The position numbers and the translations under genes are program-made. A stretch of 64,000 nucleotides of DNA from Kutzneria buriramensis. GTDB taxonomy: Bacteria; Actinomycetota; Actinomycetes; Mycobacteriales; Pseudonocardiaceae. This document shows, piece after piece, positions 55,124 through 64,000 of the stretch (position 1 is the stretch's first letter; each line of letters begins with the position of its first letter). The stretch spans positions 1-64,000 of the forward strand of contig NZ_QUNO01000008.1 of assembly GCF_003387475.1 (NCBI RefSeq). The letters run 5' to 3'. The notes beneath the pieces are model-generated. The model was not told the DNA's origin and did not search any database. It was given only the letters and a program-made list of their open reading frames with translations.

Positions 55124-56271
55124 GCTTGTCCAGCAAGGGATTGACCCGCCTGCACGACACCCTGGCCCGGCACGTCGACGACGGGACGTGTCCCGGCCTG
55201 GTGGCGGTGGTCCGCCGCCGCGGCGAGACGCACGTGGAGGTGATCGGGGACGTCCGCCGGGACACGATCTTCCGGATCACCTCCATGACCAAGCCGGTCA
55301 CCGCCGCGCTGGCCATGGTGCTCGTCGAGCAGGGCGTCCTCAGGCTGGACGACCGCGTCGACGAACTGCTGCCCGAGCTGGCCGACCGCCGCGTCCTGAC
55401 TTCGATGCGAGCCCCGCTCGACGACACCGTGCCGGCCAACCGCCCGATCACGCTGCGGGACCTCCTGACGTTCCGGATGGGTTTCGGCGCGATCTACGCC
55501 CCGCCCGGCACCTATCCCGTGCAGGCCGCGGCGGCGGAACTCAAGCTCGGGCTGGGTGACGGCCCGCCGCAGCCGGCGGAGCCGCCGGCCCCGGACGAGT
55601 GGCTGCGGCGGTTCGCCACGCTGCCGCTGCTGTGCCAGCCGGGGGAGCGGTGGATCTACCACGTGTCGGCCGAGGTGCTGGGCATCCTGCTGGCCCGCGC
55701 CACCGGGAAGTCCCTCGGCGAGGCGATGCGGGAGCACCTGTTCGAGCCGCTCGGCATGATCGACACCGGCTTCCACGTGCCGGTCGAGCACCTCGGCCGG
55801 CTGCCCGTCAGCTACGGCGAGGACGGCAGCGTGTACGACCCGGTCGACGGCCAGTGGAGCCGGCCGCCGGCGTTCGAGGCGGGCGGCGGCGGCCTGGTGT
55901 CGACCGCCGACGACTACCTGGCGTTCGCGACCATGTTGCTGCGCAACGGAAAGCCGATCCTGTCGCGGCCGTCGGTGCGCACGATGACCGCCGACCACCT
56001 CACGCCCGAGCAGCACGCCCGCGACGGCTTCTGGCCCGGCGCCTTCGAGCACCGCGGCTGGGGCTTCGGCGTCAGCGTCGTCACCGGGCGCGACCAGATC
56101 TGGGCCACGCCCGGCCGGTACGGCTGGGACGGCGGCCTGGGCACCTCGTGGCACAACGACCCGGCCGAGGAGCTCACCGCGCTGCTGATGACCCAGCGCT
56201 CCGCCTTCCCGCTGAACTCCAAGCTGTACCTGGACTTCTGGAACGGCGTCTACTCGGCGTTGGACGACTGA
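55120..56271 (+). CDS. serine hydrolase, class C beta-lactamase family
   Basis: A 383-residue penicillin-binding-like esterase. The nucleophile motif S55-x-x-K58 (SMTK) and the Tyr motif YHVSAEVLG are visible; the third motif is probably HRGWGF or GGLGTSW. There is no signal peptide, so it is likely cytosolic, as for esterases of the EstB type. It overlaps the hydrolase-methyltransferase gene by ATGA. Substrate unknown. Its end overlaps the converging VOC gene by 22 bp. Confidence 0.9.
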   Translation: MSLSSKGLTRLHDTLARHVDDGTCPGLVAVVRRRGETHVEVIGDVRRDTIFRITSMTKPVTAALAMVLVEQGVLRLDDRVDELLPELADRRVLTSMRAPLDDTVPANRPITLRDLLTFRMGFGAIYAPPGTYPVQAAAAELKLGLGDGPPQPAEPPAPDEWLRRFATLPLLCQPGERWIYHVSAEVLGILLARATGKSLGEAMREHLFEPLGMIDTGFHVPVEHLGRLPVSYGEDGSVYDPVDGQWSRPPAFEAGGGGLVSTADDYLAFATMLLRNGKPILSRPSVRTMTADHLTPEQHARDGFWPGAFEHRGWGFGVSVVTGRDQIWATPGRYGWDGGLGTSWHNDPAEELTALLMTQRSAFPLNSKLYLDFWNGVYSALDD

Positions 56272-56690
56272 GCCGCATACCCCTTCTCCTGCACCACCCA
56301 CGTGTTGCCGTCGGGGTCGGCGAAGTCCGCGAACGAGTTGTAGTCGGTGTGGTCCGGGTCGGCGCCCGGACCCCACACGCCGTCCTTCATGTGCCGGACT
56401 TCGCTGATCTCCAGGCCGCGCGCCGCCAGCTCGTCGCGGACCGCGGTGATGTCCGAGACGACCAGGTGCAGGCCCTTGGTCGCGCCCGGCGTCGCGTCGC
56501 TGACGCCGACGCCGAACGTGATCGAGCAGGCCGACCCCGGCGGGTCCATCTGCACGACGCGGAAGTTCTCACCCGCCCGGTGGTCCACGTGCACGGCGAA
56601 GCCGCACTTGTCGGCGTAGAAGGCCTTCGCCCGGTCGACGTCGGTGACCCCGAGCATTACCAGCTCCAGCTTGAGTTCCACGCGCGACAC
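56250..56690 (-). CDS. VOC superfamily protein (glyoxalase/bleomycin-resistance fold)
   Basis: A 146-residue protein with two beta-alpha-beta-beta-beta units: LVMLGVTDVDRAKAFYADKCGF followed by FRVVQMDPPGS, and LHLVVSDITAVRDELAARG followed by FADFADPDGNTWVVQEK. The FxDPDGN motif is the typical C-terminal signature. Members bind metal or small ligands such as bleomycin or methylglyoxal adducts. GTG 56690 is the start; it is 10 bp downstream of the ABC transporter stop and probably cotranscribed. Confidence 0.88.
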   Translation of the reverse strand: MSRVELKLELVMLGVTDVDRAKAFYADKCGFAVHVDHRAGENFRVVQMDPPGSACSITFGVGVSDATPGATKGLHLVVSDITAVRDELAARGLEISEVRHMKDGVWGPGADPDHTDYNSFADFADPDGNTWVVQEKGYAAQSSNAE

Positions 56691-56700
56691 CCTAACCCTC

Positions 56701-58566
56701 CTAGGCCGGGCTGGGCTCCTCGCGGAACTGCGTGTTGTGCAACTCCGCGTACCGGCCGTTCGCCGCCATCAGCTCGGTGTGCGTGCCCCGCTCGACCACC
56801 TGCCCGTCCTCGACGACGAGGATCTGGTCGGCGGCGCGGATGGTGGACAGCCGGTGCGCGATGACCAGCGCGGTCCGGCCCTGCAACGCCTCGGTGAGCG
56901 CGGCCTGCACGGCGACCTCGGACTCCGAGTCGAGGTGCGCGGTCGCCTCGTCGAGGATCACGACGCGAGGCCGGGCCAGCAGCAGCCGCGCGATGGTCAG
57001 CCGCTGGCGCTCGCCGCCGGACAGCCGGTAACCGCGCTCGCCGACCACCGTCTCCAGGCCGTCGGGCAGGCTGCGGATCAGCTCGCCGAGCCGGGCCCGC
57101 TCGATGGCGTCCCACAGCTCCTCGTCGCTGGCGTCGGGCCGCGCGTACCGGAGGTTGGCCTCGATGCTGTCGTGGAACAGGTGCCCGTCCTGGGTCACCA
57201 CGCCCACCGCCCCGCGGACGTCGTCGAACGACAGCTCGCGGACGTCCACATCGGACAGTCGGACCGCGCCGGAGACGACGTCGTAGAGCCGGGGGACCAG
57301 CGAGGCGATGGTCGACTTGCCGGCGCCCGACGAGCCCACCAGCGCCACCAGCTGGCCGGCCTCGGCGCGGAAGCTGATGCCGTGCAACACTTCCTGGCCG
57401 CCGCGGGTGTCCAGGTTGGCCACCGACTCCAGCGAGGCCAGCGACACCTGGTCGGCCGCCGGATAGGCGAACCGGACGTCGTCGAACTCGACCGACACCG
57501 GGCCGGCGGCCAGCGGGATCGTGCGATCGGCCTCGACGATCATCGGGCGGACGTCCAGCACCTCGAAGACCCGCTCGAACGACACCAGCGCGGTCATGAT
57601 GTCCACCCTGGCGTTCGCGAGCGCGGTCAGCGGCGTGTAGAGGCGGGTCAGCAGCAGCGCCAGCGACACCACGGTGCCGGCGGCGAGCTGGCCGGTCAGC
57701 GCCAGGTAGCCGCCGACGCCGTACACCAGGGCCTGCGCCATGGTCGGCAGCAGCGACATGCCGGTGAGGAACCAGCGCGCCGCCATCGCGGTCCGCACGC
57801 CGATGTCGCGCACCCGCTGCGCCTTGTCACCGAACTCCGCGGCCTCGGCCCGGGGGCGGCCGAACAGCTTCACCAGCGTCGCGCCCGGCGCGGAGAACCG
57901 CTCGGTCATCTGGTTGGTCATGGACGCGTTCAGCCCGGCGGCCTCCCGCTCCAGCCCGGCCATCCGCGCGCCCATCCGCCGCGCCGGCAGCAGGAACGCC
58001 GGCAGCAGCACCAGCGCCAGCAGCGTGACCTGCCAGGACAGCGTCAGCATCACGGCCAGCGACAGCGCCAGCTGGATCAGGTTCGTGACCAATCCTGACA
58101 GCGAGGACGTGAACGCCCGCTGCGCGCCGATCACGTCGTTGTTCAACCGGCTGACCAGGGCGCCGGTCCGGGTGCGGGTGAAGAAGGCGACCGGCATGCG
58201 CTGCACGTGCTCGAAGACGGCCCGGCGCAGGTCGTAGATCAGGCCCTCGCCGATCCGGGACGACTGCCAGCGCTCCACCAGGCTGGTGCCGGCGCTGACC
58301 ACCGCGACCAGCGCGATCAGCGCCGCCAGGCCGATCACCACGCCCAGCGCGGCCTTGTTGATGATCGCGTCCACCACCCGGCCGGCCAGCACCGGCGTGC
58401 TCACCGCGAGGAACGCGTCCACCACCGTGAGGCCGAGGAACACCCCCAGCTTGCCCCAGTGCGGCCGGGCGAACTCCAGCACGCGGCGCATGGTGCCGCG
58501 GCGCACCTGACTGGGCGCGTCGGCCCTGGCCATCGCGCCGCGCATGAACATCCAGGACGAATCCAT
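56701..58566 (-). CDS. ABC exporter, fused permease and ATPase
   Basis: A 621-residue type IV (MsbA/LmrA-like) half-transporter. Six membrane helices occupy about residues 35-330. The ATPase domain has Walker A GSSGAGKST, the signature LSGGERQRL, Walker B VVILDEATAHLD and the switch histidine in VIAHRLSTI. It probably works as a homodimer exporting a drug, lipid or peptide. Divergent from the kinase-like gene at 58626. Confidence 0.95.
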   Translation of the reverse strand: MDSSWMFMRGAMARADAPSQVRRGTMRRVLEFARPHWGKLGVFLGLTVVDAFLAVSTPVLAGRVVDAIINKAALGVVIGLAALIALVAVVSAGTSLVERWQSSRIGEGLIYDLRRAVFEHVQRMPVAFFTRTRTGALVSRLNNDVIGAQRAFTSSLSGLVTNLIQLALSLAVMLTLSWQVTLLALVLLPAFLLPARRMGARMAGLEREAAGLNASMTNQMTERFSAPGATLVKLFGRPRAEAAEFGDKAQRVRDIGVRTAMAARWFLTGMSLLPTMAQALVYGVGGYLALTGQLAAGTVVSLALLLTRLYTPLTALANARVDIMTALVSFERVFEVLDVRPMIVEADRTIPLAAGPVSVEFDDVRFAYPAADQVSLASLESVANLDTRGGQEVLHGISFRAEAGQLVALVGSSGAGKSTIASLVPRLYDVVSGAVRLSDVDVRELSFDDVRGAVGVVTQDGHLFHDSIEANLRYARPDASDEELWDAIERARLGELIRSLPDGLETVVGERGYRLSGGERQRLTIARLLLARPRVVILDEATAHLDSESEVAVQAALTEALQGRTALVIAHRLSTIRAADQILVVEDGQVVERGTHTELMAANGRYAELHNTQFREEPSPA

Positions 58567-58625
58567 GATCCCCCCGACTCGTGGGTCTGACGACCGGGGA
58601 ACCGGGCCGTCTACTCTTCTATTCC

Positions 58626-59510
58626 ATGCTGGTGGGCATCGATGCCGGAGGCACCTCGACCAGGGCCGTGCTCGTCGACGGGAACGGCGAGGTGCTGGGC
58701 ACCGGCCGTGCCGCCGGCGCCAACCCGATAGCCCACGGCGTGGAGCACGCGGGCCAACAGCTCGCCGCCGCGCTCCGACAGGCTCTCGGCGACCATTCTG
58801 CCGCCCGCGTCACCGCCGCGGTCATCGGACTCGCCGGCGGGCCCACCTCCGGGCGTCCGCTGCTCGACGAGGTCGCGCGGATGGCCCGTGACCTGGGCAT
58901 GGTGGTACCCCGTGTGGTCAGCGACGTGGAGGTGGCCTTCGCCGCCGGCAGCGACGTGCCCGACGGCGTGCTGGTGCTGTCCGGCACCGGGGCGGCCGCC
59001 GCCGAGCTGGGGGACTGGCGGATCAAGCGACACGTCGACGGCAACGGTTGGCTGCTCGGCGACGAGGGCTCCGGCTTCTGGATCGGACGGCAGGCGGTGC
59101 GGTCCGTGCTGCGGATGCTGGACGGACGCGGCCGTCCCACCAAGCTCTGCGACGTCGTCTGCTACGCGCTGGCCGCCGAGCCGGACGTGACCTCGCTCGA
59201 GGCCGCCGTCTACGGGGAACCGCCGGTGCGGCTGGCGGCGTTGGCCCCGTTGGTGACGGGGCTGTACCGGGAGGACTCGGTGGCGGCCGAGATCGTCACG
59301 GAGGCGGCGGAGCTGCTGCTGGCGTCGATCGCCGCGCTCGATCCCGTCGGCGGTGGCTACCGCAAGGCGGTGCTCGCCGGCGGGTTGCTGGTCGCCGACG
59401 GGCCGTTGAGCGACATGGTGGCCGGCGGGCTGCGGGACCGCTTCGGGCTGATCGCCCGCACCGCCACCGACGGCGCCCTCGGCGCGGCCAAGCTGGCCGA
59501 GCGGCTCTGA
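58626..59510 (+). CDS. N-acetylglucosamine kinase-like protein (BadF/BadG ATPase family)
   Basis: A 294-residue ASKHA-fold kinase. The phosphate-1 motif GIDAGGTSTRAVLVD is at residues 4-18, the adenosine and phosphate-2 motifs include VLSGTGAAAAELG, and GDEGSGFWIGRQAV is a strong signature of N-acetylglucosamine kinases of this family. It may phosphorylate GlcNAc or a related amino sugar. A -10 box TACTCT at 58612-58617 lies eight bases before the ATG and no Shine-Dalgarno sequence is present, so the mRNA is probably leaderless. Confidence 0.9.
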   Translation: MLVGIDAGGTSTRAVLVDGNGEVLGTGRAAGANPIAHGVEHAGQQLAAALRQALGDHSAARVTAAVIGLAGGPTSGRPLLDEVARMARDLGMVVPRVVSDVEVAFAAGSDVPDGVLVLSGTGAAAAELGDWRIKRHVDGNGWLLGDEGSGFWIGRQAVRSVLRMLDGRGRPTKLCDVVCYALAAEPDVTSLEAAVYGEPPVRLAALAPLVTGLYREDSVAAEIVTEAAELLLASIAALDPVGGGYRKAVLAGGLLVADGPLSDMVAGGLRDRFGLIARTATDGALGAAKLAERL

Positions 59511-59525
59511 GACGACACTGATCAG

Positions 59526-60227
59526 ATGGAGGAAAACGAGGCGCTCTCACCCTTTTTGGACGCGCTTTATTGGACGCTGGTCGAGAGGCTGGTGGAGTTC
59601 ATCTCGACGCCGCTGGCCGGAGCTGCGCACGCGGTGGCCGGGGTTGTGCGTCCACGTGTGTCCACGGCGCGGGTGTTCGTCTTCGACGGCAACGATCTGT
59701 CCACTATCGCCGGAATCGACTGTCCGCTGCTTGACCGGGCCGGCGAGCAGATCGACCACTATCGGCACGTCGCCGTGCTTCGACGGGCGATGAGTTCGCT
59801 GGCGTGCGGCGCGATCCGCGAGCAGAACGTCGACAGCCGTGGAATTCGAATTTTTGACGCCGATTCCTTCTATGATGACGACGAGAACCATCCGGTGATG
59901 CTGCGCGACGCGGTATTCGGCTCCGTTGCGCCCACGCTTCGTCGCCCGAGCGCGGAGCCTCCCTCGGTGGGGGCTCAGATCATCCACCCCGTCGGCTTCC
60001 TGACGCTCGACGCCCACACCGTGCGGGTCTACTTTCGAGACCCCGATGGCGGTGAGACGTGCGGATATGACGTCGCCACCGTCGATGCGGCCGGCAATTT
60101 CAAGGCCGCCGCCGGAGGCTTCCTCACGGCCCGCATTCGCGAGCTCGTCGGCACCGGCACCCTCGCCGGCCGGGAGGTTTCGGCCGATTCGGACGAGTAC
60201 TGCGTTCGCGCCTTCGCCGTGCTGTGA
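59526..60227 (+). CDS. hypothetical protein
   Basis: A 233-residue protein I cannot assign. It lacks signal peptide and membrane helices except a weakly hydrophobic N-terminal helix (LYWTLVERLVEFISTPLAGAAHAVAGVV). The rest alternates strands and loops, with VFVFDGNDLST, IRIFDADSFYDDDENHP and VRVYFRDPDGGETCGYD. Acidic loops might bind metal. Codon bias is somewhat weaker than in neighbours, which may indicate recent acquisition. It starts 15 bp after the kinase gene and is followed by a strong terminator. Confidence 0.65.
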   Translation: MEENEALSPFLDALYWTLVERLVEFISTPLAGAAHAVAGVVRPRVSTARVFVFDGNDLSTIAGIDCPLLDRAGEQIDHYRHVAVLRRAMSSLACGAIREQNVDSRGIRIFDADSFYDDDENHPVMLRDAVFGSVAPTLRRPSAEPPSVGAQIIHPVGFLTLDAHTVRVYFRDPDGGETCGYDVATVDAAGNFKAAAGGFLTARIRELVGTGTLAGREVSADSDEYCVRAFAVL

Positions 60228-60235
60228 AAGCGAAT

Positions 60236-60281
60236 GAAGGGCCCCTTTCCCGGGCGGTGAACGCCCGGGAAGGGGCCCTTC
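60236..60281. terminator. strong bidirectional hairpin terminator
   Basis: Nearly perfect 20-bp arms (60236-60256 and 60262-60281, one bulged base) with a five-base loop lie between the hypothetical gene and the converging phospholipase-like gene. The stem contains GGGCCCC and CCCGGGCG blocks and flanking A/T on both sides. Confidence 0.85.
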
Positions 60282-60293
60282 GAACCTGGAAGA

Positions 60294-61901
60294 TCAGTGG
60301 TTGGAGACCACGGCCCCGGTCTTCGGGTCCAGGATGACCTTCTTGTCGCTCGGGCGCTGCCAGAAGTTGAACATGTCGCACAGGCTGCCGGCGCGCTGGT
60401 CGAACGAGTGGTCGCCGATCTGGCCGGTCCGCCAGTTCTCCTCGATGAACTTCAGGATCGAGGACTGGTCGGTCAGGGTGTGGTCGACGTGGTTGGTCTT
60501 CGCGTACGGCGAGACCACCAGCAGCGGCAGGCGCGGGCCGTAGCCGCAGCGGTCGGCGTAGCCGCCGGCGACCTGCTTCTTGCCGCACAGCGCGGCCTGG
60601 TCGAGCGCGGCGTCCTTGGAGCCGTTCACGCTCGGCGGCGTGACGTGGTCGTACCAGCCGTCGGAGTCGTCGTAGGCCAGGATGACCGCGGTCGACGACC
60701 ACTCCTTGGACTTCTGGAGCTGGTTGATCTCCTTGACGATGAACGCCTGCTCGTCCAGCGGGTCGGAGTAGCCGGCGTGGCCGTCCTGGTACTCGCCCGC
60801 CTTCAGGAAGCTGACCGACGGCAGGTTGCCCGCCGCCAGCGCCTTGTCGAAGTCCGAGGTGTCGTACTGGTGGTTGGCCTGGTCGGTGCGGCCGATCATG
60901 TTCACCGAGGTCGGCGGCAGGTGGTGCGGGTTGGCCGTCGACTGGTAGTACTGGAACGGCGCGTGGTGCGGGCTGTAGTCGTTCGACGCGTTGCCGCCGA
61001 TGTTGGCGTGCTGCGCGCCGCAGACGGCCTTGCCGTTGGCCTGGCTGGTCGGCGCGAAGCCGCCCTGGAACCAGCCCCAGGTCACGTGCTTCTGGTTGAG
61101 CAGGTCACCGATGTTGCGGCCGTGCATGACGGCGAGGTTGTTCGTCGACTTGCCGTTGTTGTTGGAGCAGTCGTCGTAGTACGGGTCGGGGTCGTTGGTG
61201 ATGGTCCCGATGCCGTTGGAGTCCGGCGACTGCACCGCGTACGCGTCCGTGGTCGGCTGGCCCGTCTTCGGGTTGAACGCCTGGCCGCCGTGGGTCTGGC
61301 CGGAGATCAGGTTGAGCGCGCCGGGGGTGGAGGGCCCGTACACCGTGTCGAACGAGTTGTCGCTCAGCGTGTAGTGCTGGGCGTAGTTCCACAGCGCGGT
61401 GACGGTGTTGCCGTCGTAGTAGTCCATCACCAGACCGGGCTCGCCGAACAGCACGGGCTGGCCGGTGCACTTGTCGGTCTCGGTGTTCTCGACGAACTTG
61501 TCGTCCTTGCCGCCGTTGACGGCCTTCTGCTCCGGCCCGTAGCCGTGGTTCTGGTCGCAGGTCAGCGCCTGCGACGGCGTGAGCCGCTTCGGGTCGTAGG
61601 CGTTGGGGTTGTTCGTCAGCAGCTGCTTGGACAGCCCGTTCACGTGGGGCGTGCCCGGGGCCGCCTTGAACGGCGTGCCGTCGGTGTTCGCCGCGTTCGG
61701 GTACGTGCCGAAGTAGTGGTCGAACGAGATGTTCTCGCCGAAGATCACCACCACGTGCTGGATCGGCGTGGTCGGGTGGACCAGGTTGTACGACTCGGCG
61801 GCGGGAACCACCTGGTTCGTGTCGCCGGCGCCGCAGGCGGCCAGCAACAGGCCCGTCGCGGCCACGGCGGCCGTGGCCAGGACACGGCGTCTTGCACGCA
61901 T
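60294..61901 (-). CDS. phospholipase C/acid phosphatase-family lipoprotein
   Basis: A 535-residue exported phosphoesterase. The signal MRARRRVLATAAVAATGLLLAACG ends in a lipobox (LAAC), so it is probably a lipoprotein. The catalytic region starts HVVVIFGENISFDHYFGTYP, with the Glu-Asn and Thr-like metal region of the PLC/acid phosphatase (AcpA) family. Later metal sites are AYDDSDGWYDHVTPP and PLLVVSPYAKTNHVDHT. It hydrolyses phosphate esters of lipids or nucleotides at the cell surface. ATG 61901 has a perfect GGAGGAG. It starts 20 bp after efeB and may be cotranscribed. Confidence 0.92.
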   Translation of the reverse strand: MRARRRVLATAAVAATGLLLAACGAGDTNQVVPAAESYNLVHPTTPIQHVVVIFGENISFDHYFGTYPNAANTDGTPFKAAPGTPHVNGLSKQLLTNNPNAYDPKRLTPSQALTCDQNHGYGPEQKAVNGGKDDKFVENTETDKCTGQPVLFGEPGLVMDYYDGNTVTALWNYAQHYTLSDNSFDTVYGPSTPGALNLISGQTHGGQAFNPKTGQPTTDAYAVQSPDSNGIGTITNDPDPYYDDCSNNNGKSTNNLAVMHGRNIGDLLNQKHVTWGWFQGGFAPTSQANGKAVCGAQHANIGGNASNDYSPHHAPFQYYQSTANPHHLPPTSVNMIGRTDQANHQYDTSDFDKALAAGNLPSVSFLKAGEYQDGHAGYSDPLDEQAFIVKEINQLQKSKEWSSTAVILAYDDSDGWYDHVTPPSVNGSKDAALDQAALCGKKQVAGGYADRCGYGPRLPLLVVSPYAKTNHVDHTLTDQSSILKFIEENWRTGQIGDHSFDQRAGSLCDMFNFWQRPSDKKVILDPKTGAVVSNH

Positions 61902-61921
61902 GCCTTCTCCTCCTGAGTGAC

Positions 61922-63130
61922 TCATGCGAGCAACGACCGGCCGAAGTGGTCGTTGCTGTCCCTAACACCGGGAAGCGCGAAGAAATAACCGCCGCCGACC
62001 GGCCGGATGTAGTCGACGAGGGGCTCGTCGGCCAGCCGGGTCTGCACGGCCTCGAACTGCCGGGCGATGTCCTGCTGGTACGCGCAGAACAGCAGCCCCA
62101 TGTCCAGGTCGCCGACGGAGTCGGTGCCCTTGTCGTAGTTGTAGCCGCGGCGCAGCGGCTGGCTGTCCGCGGTCTCGGCGGTGCGGGGGTTGGCCTTGCG
62201 GATGTGGCTGGTCAGCGGGATCGCCCCGCCGGTGGGATCGGCGGCGTAGTCGGGGATGTCGGTCTCGACGTTGCCGTCCAGCGGCGCGCCGGAGTCCCGC
62301 CGGCGGCCGACCATGTTCTCCTGCTCGCTCACGGACACCCGGTCCCAGAACTCGACCAGCATCCGGATCTGGCGCAGCACCTGGTAGCTGCCGCCCTCGG
62401 TCCACGCCGGCTCGTTGCCGCCCTTGCCGACCCAGACCAGCTTGTCGTGGTCGGACGGCAGCGGCTTGACGATGCCGTCCTTGAATCCCAGCAGGTTCCG
62501 CTGCGTGCCCGACGGCCGCGGCGGGTTCTGGAAACCGTCGACGCGCCACCGCAGCTGCATCCCGCCGCGGGTGTGCCGGGCGATGTCGCGCAGCGCGTGC
62601 AGCACGGTGTCGGTCTCGGTGGCGCACAGCTGGAGGCTCAGATCCCCGTGGCACAGCGCGGGATCCAGGGTGTCGTTGGGGAATTCCCTCATCGCGGTGA
62701 GCTTGGCCGGCTTGCGGTCGGAGATGCCGTACCGGTCGTCGAACAGCGACGCCCCGAGGCCGACGGTGACGGTGAGGTCGTCGCCGGGCATGTCCGGGCC
62801 GAGCACGCCGGAGTCGGCCGGCGGCGCGGTGATGCCCAGCGGCGGCAGCGCGCCGCCGGCGGTGAGCAGCCGGGCCCGGTCGGTCAGCGTCTGGAGCAGT
62901 TGGGTCAGCTCGGCCTTGTCCGCGGCGATCACGTCGAACGAGGCGAAGATCGCCTGCTTCTGCGGCGGGGTGTCGATGCCGGCCTGGTGCACGCCGTGGA
63001 ATGCGATGCCAGAGGAAGTCGACGCTGCGCTGGGATCCGCGTCGGCGGACACCGACAGACCGGTCACCGCCGCCGCGCCCGCGCCGACGAGTGCGCCGCG
63101 CAGGAAGGAACGGCGTCCGACGCCCGTCAT
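61922..63130 (-). CDS. efeB: Tat-exported Dyp-type peroxidase/deferrochelatase EfeB
   Basis: A 402-residue haem peroxidase. The Tat signal [14 protein letters not shown] lies at residues 5-18. The DyP family motif GxxDG is GFKDGIVKP near residue 206, and the proximal haem histidine lies in [10 protein letters not shown]. In EfeUOB systems EfeB oxidises ferrous iron or releases iron from haem outside the membrane. It overlaps efeO by ATGA, consistent with the conserved efeU-efeO-efeB order, with efeU expected beyond the right edge. Confidence 0.93.
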   Translation of the reverse strand: MTGVGRRSFLRGALVGAGAAAVTGLSVSADADPSAASTSSGIAFHGVHQAGIDTPPQKQAIFASFDVIAADKAELTQLLQTLTDRARLLTAGGALPPLGITAPPADSGVLGPDMPGDDLTVTVGLGASLFDDRYGISDRKPAKLTAMREFPNDTLDPALCHGDLSLQLCATETDTVLHALRDIARHTRGGMQLRWRVDGFQNPPRPSGTQRNLLGFKDGIVKPLPSDHDKLVWVGKGGNEPAWTEGGSYQVLRQIRMLVEFWDRVSVSEQENMVGRRRDSGAPLDGNVETDIPDYAADPTGGAIPLTSHIRKANPRTAETADSQPLRRGYNYDKGTDSVGDLDMGLLFCAYQQDIARQFEAVQTRLADEPLVDYIRPVGGGYFFALPGVRDSNDHFGRSLLA

Positions 63131-64000
63131 GAATCTCTCCGTACTTCGCAGATGGCGGCGACCGGCGCGAGCTTCTCCAGCAGTTCGCCGACGGCGCCGT
63201 CGAGCTGTTCCCGGGTGGCCCGGTCGAGGGTGGCCACCGGGACGTTCTGGTGCGCGGTGAGCAGCGCCCGCACCCGGTCCGACCACTTCTGCACCTGGGG
63301 CAGGTCGGGGTAGCGGGGCTTGAGCACCGGGTCCAGGATCGCCAGCACCTTGGCGGTGCCGTCGAGGTTGGCCAGCGCGGTGTTCAGGGTGGTGCCGCTG
63401 CCCTGGTCGTGCTCGCCGGTCAGCTCGAACTGGAGGGCGTTCTCCATGATCTCGTGGGCGCGCAGCCCGAGATCGTTCGGATCCACCTGTTCGTTGGGCA
63501 GGTCGGCCTGAAGCCCGTGCACGGCGTCGGCGAGCTGGGCGGCGACCGGCGCCAGGTCGGCGGCGGAAGCGTTGTGCCACAGGCCCTTCTCCAGCGCGTG
63601 GAAGCCCACGTCGGAGCCGTCGATCTTGTCCGCGAAGTCGCCGAACGCGCCGTATGCCGCGCCGAGCGAGTTGTACGCCAGGTGCGCCGGCAGCCAGTCG
63701 GCGCGGGCCGCGTCGAGGTTGCCCCCGTCGACGTCGCCCTTGAGCTTGTCGGTCTTGGCCGCGAGGTCGGCGACGCCGGCGGCGACCGCGGCCTCGTACT
63801 GCTTCACCAGCGGCAGCATGTCGTTCTTGGTGACGGCGACCGCCGCCGGACCGCCCTTGGCGTCGCCGGTGAGGGTGACACTCGGGCCGGTGATGGCGTC
63901 GGTGTCCTCGATGAGGCAGCGGAACGCGTACCTGCCGGCGCCGAGCTGCACGTCCATCGGCGCGCTGGTGTTCGGGCCGAGGCCCTCCAGCTCGCCGTAC
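63127..64000 (-). CDS. efeO: iron uptake system component EfeO, partial
   Basis: The C-terminal 290 or so residues of EfeO; the gene runs off the right edge. The start of the visible part belongs to the N-terminal cupredoxin-like domain ([12 protein letters not shown] then [13 protein letters not shown]). The M75 peptidase-like domain follows with its metal motif HxxE in [10 protein letters not shown], plus [19 protein letters not shown] and [15 protein letters not shown]. EfeO is a periplasmic or surface iron-binding protein that hands iron to EfeU. Translationally coupled to efeB. Confidence 0.93.
   Translation of the reverse strand, partial: YGELEGLGPNTSAPMDVQLGAGRYAFRCLIEDTDAITGPSVTLTGDAKGGPAAVAVTKNDMLPLVKQYEAAVAAGVADLAAKTDKLKGDVDGGNLDAARADWLPAHLAYNSLGAAYGAFGDFADKIDGSDVGFHALEKGLWHNASAADLAPVAAQLADAVHGLQADLPNEQVDPNDLGLRAHEIMENALQFELTGEHDQGSGTTLNTALANLDGTAKVLAILDPVLKPRYPDLPQVQKWSDRVRALLTAHQNVPVATLDRATREQLDGAVGELLEKLAPVAAICEVRRDS

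Overview
The window is high-GC DNA with strong G/C bias at third codon positions, many GTG starts, 1-4 bp stop/start overlaps and several apparently leaderless genes. This points to a filamentous actinomycete, most likely of the Pseudonocardiaceae type (Kutzneria/Amycolatopsis-like); the genus cannot be fixed from sequence alone. I saw no rRNA, tRNA, CRISPR array, intact transposon, prophage or PKS/NRPS cluster. It reads as an accessory, regulator-dense chromosomal segment.

Layout. 0-4 kb: tail of a DUF4097 protein, DinB protein, a decayed epimerase beside a TetR gene, a TIGR01777 epimerase, a TPR protein, and trpS preceded by a Trp-Trp leader peptide. 4.2-7.5 kb: a large AfsR/SARP-type regulator and a small conserved protein. 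7.5-11.2 kb: an ECF41 sigma factor with cupin, NDH-2-like and NmrA-like genes, each carrying the same TGTCACA-type promoter. 11.3-16.1 kb: DUF3500 protein, TetR, and an operon of ECF sigma, membrane Rieske protein, cupredoxin lipoprotein, Tat metallophosphoesterase and membrane protein. 16.0-22.2 kb: LLM flavoenzyme, TetR/SDR/tautomerase group, then an operon of double SnoaL protein, zinc macrodomain, class-M sirtuin (SirTM) and alcohol dehydrogenase. 22.2-25.1 kb: secreted DUF4185 protein, GNAT-DUF1963 fusion, solo HTH protein.

25.1-34.1 kb is an IclR-controlled catabolic locus. One arm is MFS transporter plus semialdehyde dehydrogenase. The other is a five-gene operon that starts with a formaldehyde-activating-enzyme (Fae) homologue, followed by an enolase-superfamily dehydratase, aldehyde dehydrogenase, 3-hydroxyisobutyrate-dehydrogenase-like enzyme and iron-type alcohol dehydrogenase. 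Both arms share a 12-bp promoter box, and the Fae operon ends at a 123-bp imperfect palindrome. 34.2-43 kb: Gfo/Idh/MocA oxidoreductase, methyltransferase, a large STAND-TPR ATPase, YCII protein, a probably frameshifted membrane protein, TetR/quinone oxidoreductase pair, MarR and LysR. 43.3-50.7 kb: secreted I36-type inhibitor, NmrA protein, DUF1905/DinB/pentapeptide-DinB operon, SDR-SnoaL pair, EF-hand protein, and a secreted beta-helix protein under a LacI-type operator.

50.7-64 kb: TauD-family dioxygenase divergent from a CGNR regulator, a 0.9-kb gene-free stretch with repeated 13-bp palindromes, a MazG-like pyrophosphohydrolase behind a perfect actinobacterial SOS box, an alpha/beta-hydrolase-methyltransferase fusion with a beta-lactamase-fold hydrolase, VOC protein, ABC exporter, GlcNAc-kinase-like protein, an unknown protein, a phospholipase-C-like lipoprotein, and an efeB-efeO ferrous/ferric iron-uptake operon that runs off the right edge.
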